Notes: generated from the letters alone by a model not told the origin. Positions 23,701 to 30,560 are shown, counted from the stretch's first letter. The stretch is 52,597 bases of DNA from Puniceicoccales bacterium (GCA_031273045.1 JAISSQ010000166.1:1-52597), one strand, 5' to 3'. A program made the numbers and translations.

Positions 23701-26129
23701 CCGCCGGCGTCGTCAAAGTTCTGCGAGCCGGCGACTTCCCAGCGGCTATCGGTGGTCGTGTTCGTCCACGTCAACTCGTCCGCCTGAATGCGAATGGACA
23801 GTCCGGGCAGGGGGTCGGAGGCACCGCTGACGGTGACGACGAACTGCGCCGTGCTGCCGACGGGGGCGCCGATGATGGCGTTCGCCAGCGCAAGATTCGT
23901 CGGCGAGGAGTAGTTGTTCGGGTCGGACAGCGCGCCGGTGGTGGCGTCGAGCGCAAGGATGCGGACGTCCGAGTTGGCGTTCGCCAGCAGGCGGTTGTAA
24001 GTGTGCGAGACGTCGAGCGTCAGACCGGAGCCGAGGTGCAACTGCCCCGTGACGGTCGAGCCGCCGGCGGTGGCACCGTCCAGAATGGGGCGCAGCGTGC
24101 TGCCGTCGCCAAGGTAGAGGTCGCCGAAGGTGCCGCCGGCGGTCTCCAAAACCGCGCCGCCGTTGACGGTGGTCGTGCCTTCAATGGTGCCGGAGACGGT
24201 GGCGGTGCCGGTCTCCACGGTCAGCCCGACCGTGCTCGCCAGCGCGCCGGAGAACGTTGTCCGCGTGTCGGCGGCGGTGAGGCGGAGGGTGACGGGGCCG
24301 GTGAAGCGGTTCGCGAAAACGCGGTCAACGGGCGCGGAAAAAACGAGTTCGGCGGCGCCGGCGGGGTCGAAGGCGACGGTTGCGGCGGGGTTCGCCAGCG
24401 AGCCGGCGAGGGGCGTTGTGCCGGCGCCGGCGCGCGCGGCGGCTTCCTCCGCCGTCTCGTCAAAGGTGAATTCGCGACCGGCTTCGACGAGGATGTTTCC
24501 GGCGAAGGGCGAGGCGGCGGTGAGGAACGAGAACTTGCCCGCCGGTGCCGTGTCGCTGCCGGCGGCGAGCGCGGTCAGGTAAACGTCGCCGGTGCCGCCC
24601 AGCGCGCCTTGGTAAAAAAGCGTGTTCGCGCCGCCGAAGGCGACGACGGCGTTGGCGGAAACGTTCACGGTGGCGGTGGCGGGGAAGGTGCCGGACTGCG
24701 CGAACGCAAGGGTGCCTTCGAGGACGTTCGTGGTCAGGAGGACGCTGGAACCGGCGAGGATGAGCGAGCCGGCACCGGTCTTGTTCAGCGCGGCACCACC
24801 GGTGAACGCGCCGGCGAAGACCACGGTGTCCAACTCCGACGGGTCCGAATAGGTGTCCGAGTAAGTGAACGATTTCGGCGAAATCGAGAGCGGGTCGGTC
24901 GTGTCGGGGTCCAGCCCGTAATCCGCCGCCGTGCCGCGAATCCACGAGAAGTTGCGTGTGCCGACTTTGACGGTGACACCGCCGCCGCCGGCACTGCTGC
25001 CGGCAAGGTTCAGGTTGCCGGTGATGGGCGTGTCGGGACGCTCCGGGTCGTTGAAGAGTTGGATAACCGTGGAGCCGTTCGCCAGCGCCGCGCCGGTGCC
25101 CAACGCGCTGCCGCGAATGAAAAACGTGCCCGAAGTGAGCGTCAGCGTCACGTTTGTCACCCAGTTGTTCGTCTCGGCGGCACCGCCGGTGTAGCCGTCG
25201 GACGTGAGGGCGACGGAGTGCGTGCCGGCGTCAATGGACACCGGCGAGCGGAAGGTCAGACCGAGCACGGTGTCGGTGGTGAGACCGCTGAACGGCATGC
25301 TGGTGCCGTTGGCGTGCCACCAGAGGGCTTGCCCGAACGAGACCGCGCCGGAGCCGCCGAAATAGCGACCGCCGGTGGGACCGTAAATCGTGCCGGTGAA
25401 CTGCGAGGCGTCGCAGGCGAAATTGATTCCGTAGGCGTCGTTGCCGTGGTGGCGCAGGCGGATGTTACCGCCGCCGGTGAGCGTCGAGAGAATGGTGAGG
25501 TTCGCGTTCGGCCACGTGTAGGAACCCTCGTCCACGAGAATGGCGAGTTTTTCGAGCGGCTGCTTCGTTCCGGTGTCAATGACGCCGCCGGTGAGGAACC
25601 AGCGCGCCGTGCCGTCGTTGGTGTGGGCGTAATTGTCGTTGAGGTTCCACAGACCGTCGGCGGCATCGTCCGGATTGGCGATGTAAAGCCCCGCCGGCGG
25701 AATGGTTGTCGTGGTTCCGTTCGCCCAATTGTTCAGTTCGACACCCTCCAATTTGCGGTCGCCCACGAGATGGATGACCCCCGAAAGCGTAATCGTGTAG
25801 GCCTGATTGTTCGCCGTCGCCGGTGCCCACAGCACGTAGAGGTCGCCGCTGGCGTCCGTGCCTGCGTAAGGCGTGGAATCCCAGTTCGCCTCGTTGCTCC
25901 ACGTGCCGCTCGACCCGCCGGCCCAAACCTTCACGTCCGCCCCCGACGCCGCCGGCGCCACCGCGTCCAGCAACGACGCCCCCGCCGACGCGGCGGAACC
26001 GTCGTCACCGGCGCCGCCGGCGGCGAGGATTGCGGCGGCTGCGGCGAGCCACCGGCGCGGCGCGCGGGCTGCCCGCGTCTGGCGAACGGGATTTTCTTGA
26101 AGGGAGGGGGAGACGTTTCTGCGGAGCAT
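11757..26129 (-). CDS. Giant autotransporter with autotransporter-associated beta-strand (PATR) repeats
   Basis: ~4790 aa from MLRRNVSPSL. Signal-like leader, many TGGTTI..G.L.LG..GALGTG-type repeats (e.g. NTYTGGTTLVGGALAVSEAGALGTGAITFAGG), C-terminal beta-barrel ending in aromatic FRVRF*. The ORF-track start at 26738 is an over-extension. Confidence 0.92.
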   Translation of the reverse strand: MLRRNVSPSLQENPVRQTRAARAPRRWLAAAAAILAAGGAGDDGSAASAGASLLDAVAPAASGADVKVWAGGSSGTWSNEANWDSTPYAGTDASGDLYVLWAPATANNQAYTITLSGVIHLVGDRKLEGVELNNWANGTTTTIPPAGLYIANPDDAADGLWNLNDNYAHTNDGTARWFLTGGVIDTGTKQPLEKLAILVDEGSYTWPNANLTILSTLTGGGNIRLRHHGNDAYGINFACDASQFTGTIYGPTGGRYFGGSGAVSFGQALWWHANGTSMPFSGLTTDTVLGLTFRSPVSIDAGTHSVALTSDGYTGGAAETNNWVTNVTLTLTSGTFFIRGSALGTGAALANGSTVIQLFNDPERPDTPITGNLNLAGSSAGGGGVTVKVGTRNFSWIRGTAADYGLDPDTTDPLSISPKSFTYSDTYSDPSELDTVVFAGAFTGGAALNKTGAGSLILAGSSVLLTTNVLEGTLAFAQSGTFPATATVNVSANAVVAFGGANTLFYQGALGGTGDVYLTALAAGSDTAPAGKFSFLTAASPFAGNILVEAGREFTFDETAEEAAARAGAGTTPLAGSLANPAATVAFDPAGAAELVFSAPVDRVFANRFTGPVTLRLTAADTRTTFSGALASTVGLTVETGTATVSGTIEGTTTVNGGAVLETAGGTFGDLYLGDGSTLRPILDGATAGGSTVTGQLHLGSGLTLDVSHTYNRLLANANSDVRILALDATTGALSDPNNYSSPTNLALANAIIGAPVGSTAQFVVTVSGASDPLPGLSIRIQADELTWTNTTTDSRWEVAGSQNFDDAGGNSSAFVNGSLAIFPVLASSQSIVISGEVKPLAATFYTDSGHNYTLSANTTGNPAGPNAIAGGAVVTKKGTGWVEGRVNNTHTGGTIIAEGEFREEWYFVQNPAWTSGSSVSIGTYYNYTVFGTGPITLGIGDTTSLTAPPAIVFAGVNYDNPNGGLQSSPQQRPKVPHILYNDIVVDAPLAFIGKNGVIGNSSDWGHYASNSGGQWEARLYGNVSGNGLLVLGWGGGTWTKGITLYGSENSFSGVVLLPNSATATATIGGTSDVDWSNASFVFDIAGGTTAANQIAATGTTKIKGIELWNGLRLSGTLDTSRITSYASPTTANDLANSFVSGGKITSSTGTLVIDTVGTGEGSRLVPGGVDVYGASWNPITATDEILFISSPILDTTSVPLTLVKEGPGMLVLNLPANAGGPSGDVIVKDGIFHIRCTGSTGGNFYELNYTNTHGFFKNVRSVQVESGAVMTIGSQGAPRADVTITAPVTVTGGELYGLGWVPIANLTLEAGTALTGGGINADWHALNIVTSLTVKSWDNPATGAHETTSYLLSGNPSYAPPAGGSTPAAWATAWYGQVGLGSLTGTAATSVTIDVQGDAVLDTSNVILNHQQSETRGFGLVTLNKVGTGTIIVGTWNFGGTTNIAEGTVAFTDQSTALNPRSTYDTAVQIGDAGTLLFDRTVDFATAEKIGGTGTLAKAGSATVSITAGLNLFTGDIRVEEGVLEITEKSPFTISSLQIAAGAQLKLRNSYGQSLTLAGDGVSVIGGENDATPAVLAVTVDVPTATPPQFIVTDGHTLKIGHNASPAVREHAIVSNITFNNATLELQFGEDYNGVVDTDYLEVTGSFTATGTNYIKLVGGDVTTLGGGNFTLIKAIVPTGNLLESFELDLSETQNANRANITLSTGTGTSIVVSIETVSQVLYWAPGNATGANKWGESAGSGPVWIDDNGSYTIYTHDADASTAVIEKSAVIFDDVHINSDANHVVLVAENVEPFSVLVNNTKTYTFQLTGGHITGDHTSLTKQGAGTLVITRSESSAGLNDFRGTVLVQGGAIKLLGDTNAGKAQLIGAAGQASLIGAGASDTSITLNGGGLILAPAAEYYAQAQTDRAFAIGAAGAFLEATTAIAANPLLPGSRFLFKGGANASSATQVTAASKTVTLLGGGARALTLRGNAGTGVLTADGDVLGANDDTAGAGVTAGGVLAIKLADRAGDNASTLAALSLVKEGTGLWHIAGGNTYTGGTTLVGGALAVSEAGALGTGAITFAGGVLLAAAPLHVHPTTNAITAYAQLAAAPATFTLANPLRYDAEEAEIRVAAFTDPATGEVTAGKLTLTGSASGAGTLVKRGGGVLRLEGASNATGGARVAEGALVAANTFATGGSSNGGSVEVAAGARFLLDAAEVTVGGLTGDGLVASVRDNNTYEPDGTTFDAVGDSPATLVIAPRAGGDYEFLGTLADGPDGPLNITKRGDGVQTLALAAGAAANTQTGALIVSEGILRVPDPAALGTPRSATVESVAGVAGTFDIAGGNYGDDAATTARAVLQITNATTGARAYALTGVEKFPTAFAIAGEGATDTATGLRLGAVLDSVGGGTLPDLTFSANASIATAGATQLSRVTQAAGTGDTATLTLASAPEGTFDPDVTGGPVFTVRGGTVTAPAVAAVADDPDTLDVDETLSAVPEFSETIGTKVAARIVVGDGVTLRLDISERLKDVLGTGTSFEEAQLGAHLTLADGATLNLNGNLVVQTFNILAGGGTITGYGTAIVKGNAGAPETVDGTSTRTLLDALITGSASITVPNGVLEVTNQFNTTTGVFRAENGATLVATKPVRGDGVAGNDVFGNARIALADGTLRLDTPAGDVTRLGAAHSLFLQGSGATIEANGGAAVLTGGVSFGSAVGSTGNDYSLTLGGNGTGATTATGLVENTLAVALTDPEWRLAAKTALVKLGAGTWVLDYGPTGSASNPLGRNKYTGGTTISAGVLKLGADNALPVVLDTPDYINESGDIVAGTIVTGTSVILGGNSVTGRLDLNGHNQTVADLSLGSGGAGSAVINTAGGALPTLTWVVAEGGTYYKTASGLSPEAPVNESTAREELTGTLNRVTIGETGKAAFNFEKAGEGVLVLYATATDNGGGGVRYDGAVNITGSVLVSGGILRVAHNMARPRYAADIAVGNGAQLDITPAGYAWTFGTAGGMQTLSAGSAYRAFTAPDISAASAILADRVVIGENGQPEKLANGEDKTRAVTFDEAVAGMRDALVDSLRTADLRGDFVFNGGTLTVGDKSDIADTFYLRARGAVTEPDTGEALTDAQIAEKRAALGVPTDGTTGLRTVASVVIETTTAGDGTAGGEVEPLFSAGEGVASRYAVRDIITYTWTTTDATTHEVETHTARVVKQESIITENLGTVRVSGDSEFVFALNRYENADPAAPSAGNASSVLDVGRLVIDGTAKLTLRPELVANAIQPGSAGAPVEYALIHYAEGDYKLDSIILPENLSLGLDYDYAITETYAGTVTLDEGAASQRDLKLDGWVNLQITSDALTGTRVWAGGGLGTSQSVWSVETTDANFLDPSHNFTSYPAFGTALFDDTAAGSDVTVAPAGVDIGAVTFDNSALDYSVSGGAITGKGYIIKRGTGRLTLYGANDFSGSKERFGLAVGVELDAGTLAVGDDRALGADAVILAGGILARATKTTLAETRTISNTLIVFDGAHVEIDSGDGAGEFVLAGEIISNAGGGATLVKTGSAALRLKDNGTGTRFAGYHGAFEVASGKLLVDTTPENISVAAVSDLSGTAFNLTSANASLVQTGISGESTVKIGNLAGVAGSTLTSDIYGRKTFEIGSLGIAGEITEFAGNIVAGSGVTLSLTKVGAGTLALTGDASGLNGVVRVSEGELILGGGANSVPTPPQARIIVEAGAEFVVEINGTTGGSTFAAVIDGQPGIPATYDQYGNIATTAVPASVFEKRGTGALNISASNDSLRGVVRVSEGVLALDGAGTLGTAAVENNARVELNRADSFTFGNDFTGTGELVKTGAGTATWLGDNTASGKTTVSEGTLRLGDGAFVPDGTGHVQEHKPAVEVARGAALELAPASGGNVKVGSVVGEGALVKTGAGTAQLTGLLSVHGSANGAADVSIREGVLSVGDGDGRYTRAALDVASAITIEGGATLATSRTGAITFSRAITVPANSAATLDARGDANGNGEIILASSANNFEGTLRINRGAVVQIGSATSAAGGRLNDGSRPVTVVLDPDATLRFTRVASGRTGNNITLVSANPAQGGGVVEYDGGGTLEFDSIVESGGDDVFNGTLLASKGTLSIRADLLPPKSLSETVRDATLDARGEGVLRVWSNDASVALNTNFGTGDGTVELAPASTAGATAVTYTVPEGVTFGGTLAIASNASLRLDGTFDDGASPAVSVKTLRVNAGGSLYGTGTLRGDLQVRLGGTVEPRTDANSYTGAGAQAAALGAAAAPGTLRVEGNFLGEGALRIALAETADGYAFSALRYTGNAVLGNAATLEVRIPGSLYEKLAQRGEIAFLVDEDPVGGTGAANLYGNYSTGNISLTLLDDAGNAYSTQTGKLMTYNKGDGALTLRFAIGHDDLFGALDRKLFGGFLNYIDGIATGGGSSSFSDTAYGDAALALISALDGVADRANAFANASPATLGVLTAMPVGIAHDATNTLRAHLESLRFGRKIHGKEDNVQGYILGTGIIEKNGAASGSNDRPFDYSAYGAVAGLDANFGPDVVFGFNVGYSHGRADAGYGSRGQRAQLDSARITFYGSYMFDDIFFAEASVFGAYNGYELKHRNTAVGGGFHDGDSHGPDGYDFGGSLFGGFALSFNNRVHLTPYAGLEYVSAHIEKFSSPLYAATGVGAGGETVVIGWDYDSITQDSLRGRVGFGLNWRVPTRSSWLLRLGFDASYTHELLDRKAPVRARLTGDTGSGFRMNAPSTALETMQLGPVVDIDFGDNWTFRAAYTFEYDFNRQTAHHFNAAFRVRF

Positions 26130-26152
26130 GACGGATGGGAGATTGCTGGGTA

Positions 26153-26196
26153 AAAGGATGAGGGAAGAAGGATGAAGGATGAAGGCGGAGGGATGA
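26153..26196 (-). repeat. Short TTCATCC-type polypyrimidine repeat upstream of the autotransporter start
   Basis: Minus strand ttcatccctccgccttcatccttcatccttcttccctcatcc; several imperfect 7-mer units. Confidence 0.5.
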
Positions 26197-26437
26197 AAAA
26201 ATGCGGGGAGACAGGACGGCGGCGGCGGTGAGATTGGGGGCAGGGCGGCGGCGGAGGTGGTCGCGAGGTTAGGGGGGAGAGATAGTGGCGGCGGTGGTCG
26301 AAGGAAAGGGGGACGGAGTTTTTCGGGGAGGCAAAAAGGGAGATTTTGGGCGGAAAAATGCCCGTTCGCGCCACAAGCGCAAGGAAGGTTTTTGCCATTG
26401 GATGCGGTGCCGCCGCCGACACGCCAAGGCGATACGC

Positions 26438-26600
26438 CACGCCGATACACACATGGAGCACCGCACATGGAGCGCCGACTTTCACGTCGGCTCGCCCGTT
26501 CTATGCGGCGCAGCCGCCACTCTTTTTTTGGAATTGCAAGGGGGTTGCGCCGCAACACTGCCGTGCCGACTGGATAGTGGGCGCTCCATGTGTGTGGCGC
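26438..26600 (+). repeat. Palindromic interspersed repeat, copy B
   Basis: gccgatacacacatggagcaccgcacatggagcgccgactttcacgtcggct ... gccgactggatagtgggcgctccatg, with inner atgcggcgcagccgcc / ggttgcgccgcaa arms. Confidence 0.75.
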
Positions 26601-27877
26601 AGTCCGAGAAAGAGTCCGCGCAGTTCGGAAAGACCGCGCATGCGCCCGATGCACGGGTAGCCCGGCGTGACGCCTTCCGGTTTGCCGAGGTCGTCCAAAA
26701 TCTTCCAGCCGTGGTCGGAGCGAAACGGCATGCGCCACGCACCGCCGGTGCCTTCTTCACCGGCACCGCCGGCACCGCCGTTTCGCGCGTCTTGCGCGTC
26801 CAGCAGGGCGGCGGCGACGGCCGGCATGTCAACGGAGTCGGCGCCGCCGAGGTGGGCGTCCTCGTGGAAGGAGCCGTCGGGGAGGCGGCGCGTTGCGCGC
26901 AGGTGCGCGGCGTGGATGCGCGGGGCGAAACGGCGCGCCATGCGCGGCAGGTCGTTGTCGGCGCGCGCGCCCAGCGAGCCGGTGCACAGGCACAGGCCGT
27001 TCGCCGGCGACGGCACCGCCGCGAGCAGGCGGGCGATTTGCTCCTCGGTCGAGACGATGCGCGGCAGTCCGAGCACGGGGAACGGCGGGTCGTCGGGGTG
27101 GATGGCGAGGACGACGCCGGCGCGCTCGGCGGCGGGGACGATGGCGTCGAGGAAGCGCGCGAGGTTCGCGAAGAGCGCGTCCTCGCCGACGCCCTCGTAG
27201 CGGGCGAGCATCGCGCGGATGTCGTCGAGCGACAGCCCCCATTTGCAGCCGGGAAAAACGTCAATTATGTCGGCGACGAAGCGTTCGCGCTCGTTGCCGG
27301 TGAGGTCGTCCCACCACGTCTTGGCGCGGGCGACGCGCTCCGTTCCGTGCTCGGCGGCGGCACCGGCGCGGCGCAGCGCGAAGACGTCGAACGCGGCGAG
27401 GCGCACGGGGTCGAAGTGGAGGCACTCGGCGCCGTTCGGCAGGACGTGGCGCATGTCGGTGCGCATCCAGTCGAGCGCGGGCATGAAGTTGTAGATGACC
27501 GTGCGGACACCCTCGTCGGCGAGGTTGCGCAGGGTTTCGGCGTAGTTGCGCAGCAGCGCGGCGTCACCGGCAGTGCCGGTCTTGATGTCCTCGTGGACGG
27601 GCACGGACTCGACGACGCTCCAGCGCAGGCCGGCGCGTTCGAGGAGTTCGCGGCGCTCGCGGATTGCCTCGCGCGGCCAGACCTCGCCGTAGGGGATTTG
27701 GTGGAGCGCGGTGAACACGCCCTCGGCGCCGGACTGGCGCAGCCACGCGGGCGGCACGGGGTCGTTCGGACCGAACCAGCGCATGCACGGTTCGGGCAGG
27801 AGTGCGGCGGTGGCGTTGCCGGTGGCGGCGATGGAAGCGTTGCCGGTGGCGGTGCCGGCGGTGGCGGCGGCACTCAT
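26501..27877 (-). CDS. uxuA: Mannonate dehydratase, C-terminus encoded by repeat copy B
   Basis: MRWFGPNDPVPPAWLRQSGAEGVFTALHQIPYGEVW, GLSLDDIRAMLARYEGVGE, IHPDDPPFPVLGLPRIVST, FHEDAHLGGADSVDM, MPFRSDHGWKILDD.. PGYPCIGRMRGLSELRG. Confidence 0.92.
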   Translation of the reverse strand: MSAAATAGTATGNASIAATGNATAALLPEPCMRWFGPNDPVPPAWLRQSGAEGVFTALHQIPYGEVWPREAIRERRELLERAGLRWSVVESVPVHEDIKTGTAGDAALLRNYAETLRNLADEGVRTVIYNFMPALDWMRTDMRHVLPNGAECLHFDPVRLAAFDVFALRRAGAAAEHGTERVARAKTWWDDLTGNERERFVADIIDVFPGCKWGLSLDDIRAMLARYEGVGEDALFANLARFLDAIVPAAERAGVVLAIHPDDPPFPVLGLPRIVSTEEQIARLLAAVPSPANGLCLCTGSLGARADNDLPRMARRFAPRIHAAHLRATRRLPDGSFHEDAHLGGADSVDMPAVAAALLDAQDARNGGAGGAGEEGTGGAWRMPFRSDHGWKILDDLGKPEGVTPGYPCIGRMRGLSELRGLFLGLRHTHGAPTIQSARQCCGATPLQFQKKSGGCAA

Positions 27878-28638
27878 TGGGCGCCTCCCGCCTCGGAGAG
27901 CGCGGCGGCAATGGCGGCGTTTTGCAGCGCGGAAATCTCCGCCAAGCCCTTTTTCGCGAGCGCGAGCAGCGCGTCCAATTCGCCCGCGCTGAAGGTCGCC
28001 TCCTCGCCCGAACCCTGCACTTCGACGAAGCGGCCGTCGCCGGTCATGACGATGTTGGCGTCAACGGCGGCGGCACTGTCCTCGGCGTAGTTGAGGTCGA
28101 GAACGGGAACGTCTTCCCAGATGCCGGCGCTGACGGCGGCGACGCTGCCGGTGAAGGGCGAGGCGGCGAGTTTGCCGGCGGCGATGAGGCGTCCGACGGC
28201 GATTTGCGCGGCGACATAGGCGCCGGATATGGAGGCGGTGCGCGTGCCGCCGTCGGCTTGCAGCACGTCGCAGTCAATCCAGAGCGTGAAGCCGTCGAGT
28301 TTGGACAGGTCGAGGACGGCGCGCAGGGAGCGGCCGATGAGGCGCTGGATTTCGACGGAGCGGCCGTCCTGCTTTCCGCGCGCGATGTCGCGCTGCTTCC
28401 GCTCGGCGGTCGAGTAGGGCAACATTGAGTATTCGGCGGTGAGCCAGCCGCCGGCGACGCCCTGCGCCTTCATCCACGAGGGGACTTTCGCCTCAAGCGA
28501 GGCGGCGCAGATGACGCGCGTGTTGCCGAATGCGGCGAGGACGGAACCGGTGGCGGCGGGCGCGAAACCGGGCTGGAAGGAGATTGGGCGCGTCTGGTCG
28601 AAGGCGCGGCCGTCGGGACGGGATTTTGGTTCAGACAT
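27874..28638 (-). CDS. rph: Ribonuclease PH
   Basis: RPDGRAFDQTRPISFQPGFAPAATGSVLAAFGNTRVICAAS, GGWLTAEYSMLPYST, RLIGRSLRAVLDL, DCDVLQADGGTRTASI, DLNYAEDSAAAVDANIVMTG. 4-nt ATGA overlap with uxuA. Confidence 0.94.
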   Translation of the reverse strand: MSEPKSRPDGRAFDQTRPISFQPGFAPAATGSVLAAFGNTRVICAASLEAKVPSWMKAQGVAGGWLTAEYSMLPYSTAERKQRDIARGKQDGRSVEIQRLIGRSLRAVLDLSKLDGFTLWIDCDVLQADGGTRTASISGAYVAAQIAVGRLIAAGKLAASPFTGSVAAVSAGIWEDVPVLDLNYAEDSAAAVDANIVMTGDGRFVEVQGSGEEATFSAGELDALLALAKKGLAEISALQNAAIAAALSEAGGAQ

Positions 28639-28661
28639 GATTTTTTGGCGTGATTGGCGTG

Positions 28662-30560
28662 TCAGTGTGTTTGGACAGGTTTGGCGGACGGCGGTTGCGG
28701 CAGTTGCGGCACCGGCGCGGGTTCGGAAATGTAAAAGCGGATTTTTCCGCCGATGCGCTTGTGTTCGGAGCGCAGCCACGGGTCGAGCAGGGCGGCGGGC
28801 ACGACTTTGTAGAGAACGACGGAAGGCGTCGCGGCTACGGGGCGGGCGGCGGCACCAAGCGCGGAAAGAAAATGCGAGCGCATTTCCGCGCTACCGGTGC
28901 CGACAACCACCCATGCGACGGCGTCGGGATGGGAAGCCCACGAGAACGCGCGGGCAGGGGCGGGTGTCTCGGCGGGGAAAAGTTCGAGGAATCGGCGACC
29001 CCAAAAACGCTCGAACGCCGGCGGCTTGCCTCCGGCGGTGGCGGCGGTCCGGTGCTCCAAATGCAACCCCGCCTGTTCGGGAAGATGAAAACGCAAAATC
29101 TCCTCGCGTCCGGCGTTCTCGACATCCGCGAGCATGAAAACCAAGTCGCGCGGGCGCGCCTCGCGTTGGATTGCGCCGACGATTGCGTCGTGCTCCGCAT
29201 TCAGTGTCCTTTCGACAACAAGCGCGCCGGGCAGAGTGACAAACAACCAGATGACAAGCATGCTGCCGGTGACGGCGGGAAATAAGAAACGAACGCGCGA
29301 GCGCGAGGCGGAGCATTTCGCGACTTCGATTGCAAAGAACGCCCAAAGGATTCCATAAACGGGAAAGAAATATCGGTGCTCGATGAGGTTGCGTTTGAGA
29401 AAACCGTAAAGCAACATGGCGGCGAAAAGCAGCAACGGCGCGAGCAACGCGACCGGAAAAAAGAAATCCCTTGTTGTCTGCCCACCGGTAGTGCCCGATT
29501 TTTGACGCCGCCAGAACGCGACAACCGCGCCGCAAAAGAGGGCGAGAAGAAACCACGAGCAGAGAAATCCGACGACCGTGGAGTCGTCGGGGTCGAACGC
29601 GAACAAAACATAGCGGACGCAGCGTCCAAGCGTCATCGGGGGTATCCAAAAATCGGCGGAGGCGTTTTGAAAATGGCGGAGCGGGACGGAAATCCACGGG
29701 AGGTAGAGCAGAAACATGACGGCACCGGTGACAACAATTGGCAATCGCTCCGGGCGACGTTTCCAAATGGCGAACAGCGCGAGAAAGAAACCGCCGAGCG
29801 CGACAAACGCGCCGGCGTAGTAATGCGTGTAGGCGGCGCAAACGCCGAAGAACGCAAAGCCGACGCACGCAAGCACTTTCGCGCGCGGACGGTCTGCGTT
29901 GAGAATGCGCCACGCGCACAAGGCCGTCAGCGTCACAAAGAAAAACGCGAGCGTGTAGCCGCGAATGTCCGTCGCGTATTTGACAAACGCGCCGACGGTG
30001 TTCACGGAAAGCAAAAACACGGTTCCGGCGCGCAAAGAGTATTCCCGATTGAGAAAAAGCGACAGCGCGCCAATCGTCAGCACCATGGGAACAACGGAAA
30101 AGATTTCCAATGAGTTGACGCCGAACCCAAAGAGAAGCGTCCAGATTTTCGCGAGCAGATAATAAAGCGGAGGATGGACGTCGGTCTGCTGGACGGCAAT
30201 GATTTCCGACAGCGAGAAGTTTTTGAGTGTTAACAGCGTGAATGTCTCGTCCACCCAAAGGCGTTCGCCCATGAGCGCGAGGGAAATGGTCGTTGCGACA
30301 AATCCGAAAAACAAGACGCCCTGAAAGAAGAAATGCCGGCAGCGGTCGTCTCCAATGGAATCCGGAACGGAACGGCACCGGTGGCGGCGGCGGAAAAACA
30401 AAACTCCGGCGAACGCTGCGCAGAGAATGAGCGCGGAAAACAAAAGCGATGTTTGCCCGTGCCAGAGCGCGGGAACACCCTGCGGGCGCGGCGAGCGCGA
30501 GGAAAAGACAAACTGCTCGACTTGGCTGGCAGCAAAAGAGAGAAACGGGAAAAGTGTCAT
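28662..30560 (-). CDS. GT39/PMT-like multi-pass membrane glycosyltransferase
   Basis: LWVDETFTLL...DVHPPLYYLLAKIW, DIRGYTLAFFF, THYYAGAFVALGG; many hydrophobic segments. Confidence 0.75.
   Translation of the reverse strand: MTLFPFLSFAASQVEQFVFSSRSPRPQGVPALWHGQTSLLFSALILCAAFAGVLFFRRRHRCRSVPDSIGDDRCRHFFFQGVLFFGFVATTISLALMGERLWVDETFTLLTLKNFSLSEIIAVQQTDVHPPLYYLLAKIWTLLFGFGVNSLEIFSVVPMVLTIGALSLFLNREYSLRAGTVFLLSVNTVGAFVKYATDIRGYTLAFFFVTLTALCAWRILNADRPRAKVLACVGFAFFGVCAAYTHYYAGAFVALGGFFLALFAIWKRRPERLPIVVTGAVMFLLYLPWISVPLRHFQNASADFWIPPMTLGRCVRYVLFAFDPDDSTVVGFLCSWFLLALFCGAVVAFWRRQKSGTTGGQTTRDFFFPVALLAPLLLFAAMLLYGFLKRNLIEHRYFFPVYGILWAFFAIEVAKCSASRSRVRFLFPAVTGSMLVIWLFVTLPGALVVERTLNAEHDAIVGAIQREARPRDLVFMLADVENAGREEILRFHLPEQAGLHLEHRTAATAGGKPPAFERFWGRRFLELFPAETPAPARAFSWASHPDAVAWVVVGTGSAEMRSHFLSALGAAARPVAATPSVVLYKVVPAALLDPWLRSEHKRIGGKIRFYISEPAPVPQLPQPPSAKPVQTH

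Noticed and set aside
11757-26129. Regular repeats in the autotransporter as a possible CRISPR or satellite array
   Set aside because: The repeats are imperfect, codon-phased and encode PATR protein motifs; there is no constant repeat/variable spacer pattern.
11643-26153. Long plus-strand ORFs of 1941, 1506 and 1014 aa antisense to the autotransporter
   Set aside because: Composition (runs of GV/AG/ER/DG) and lack of recognisable domains; they mirror the codon bias of the clearly coding minus strand.
26130-26738. N-terminal extension of the autotransporter ORF (MAHAVSLRPRLEDFG...)
   Set aside because: Runs through uxuA antisense and repeat copy B; a signal-like start exists at 26129.
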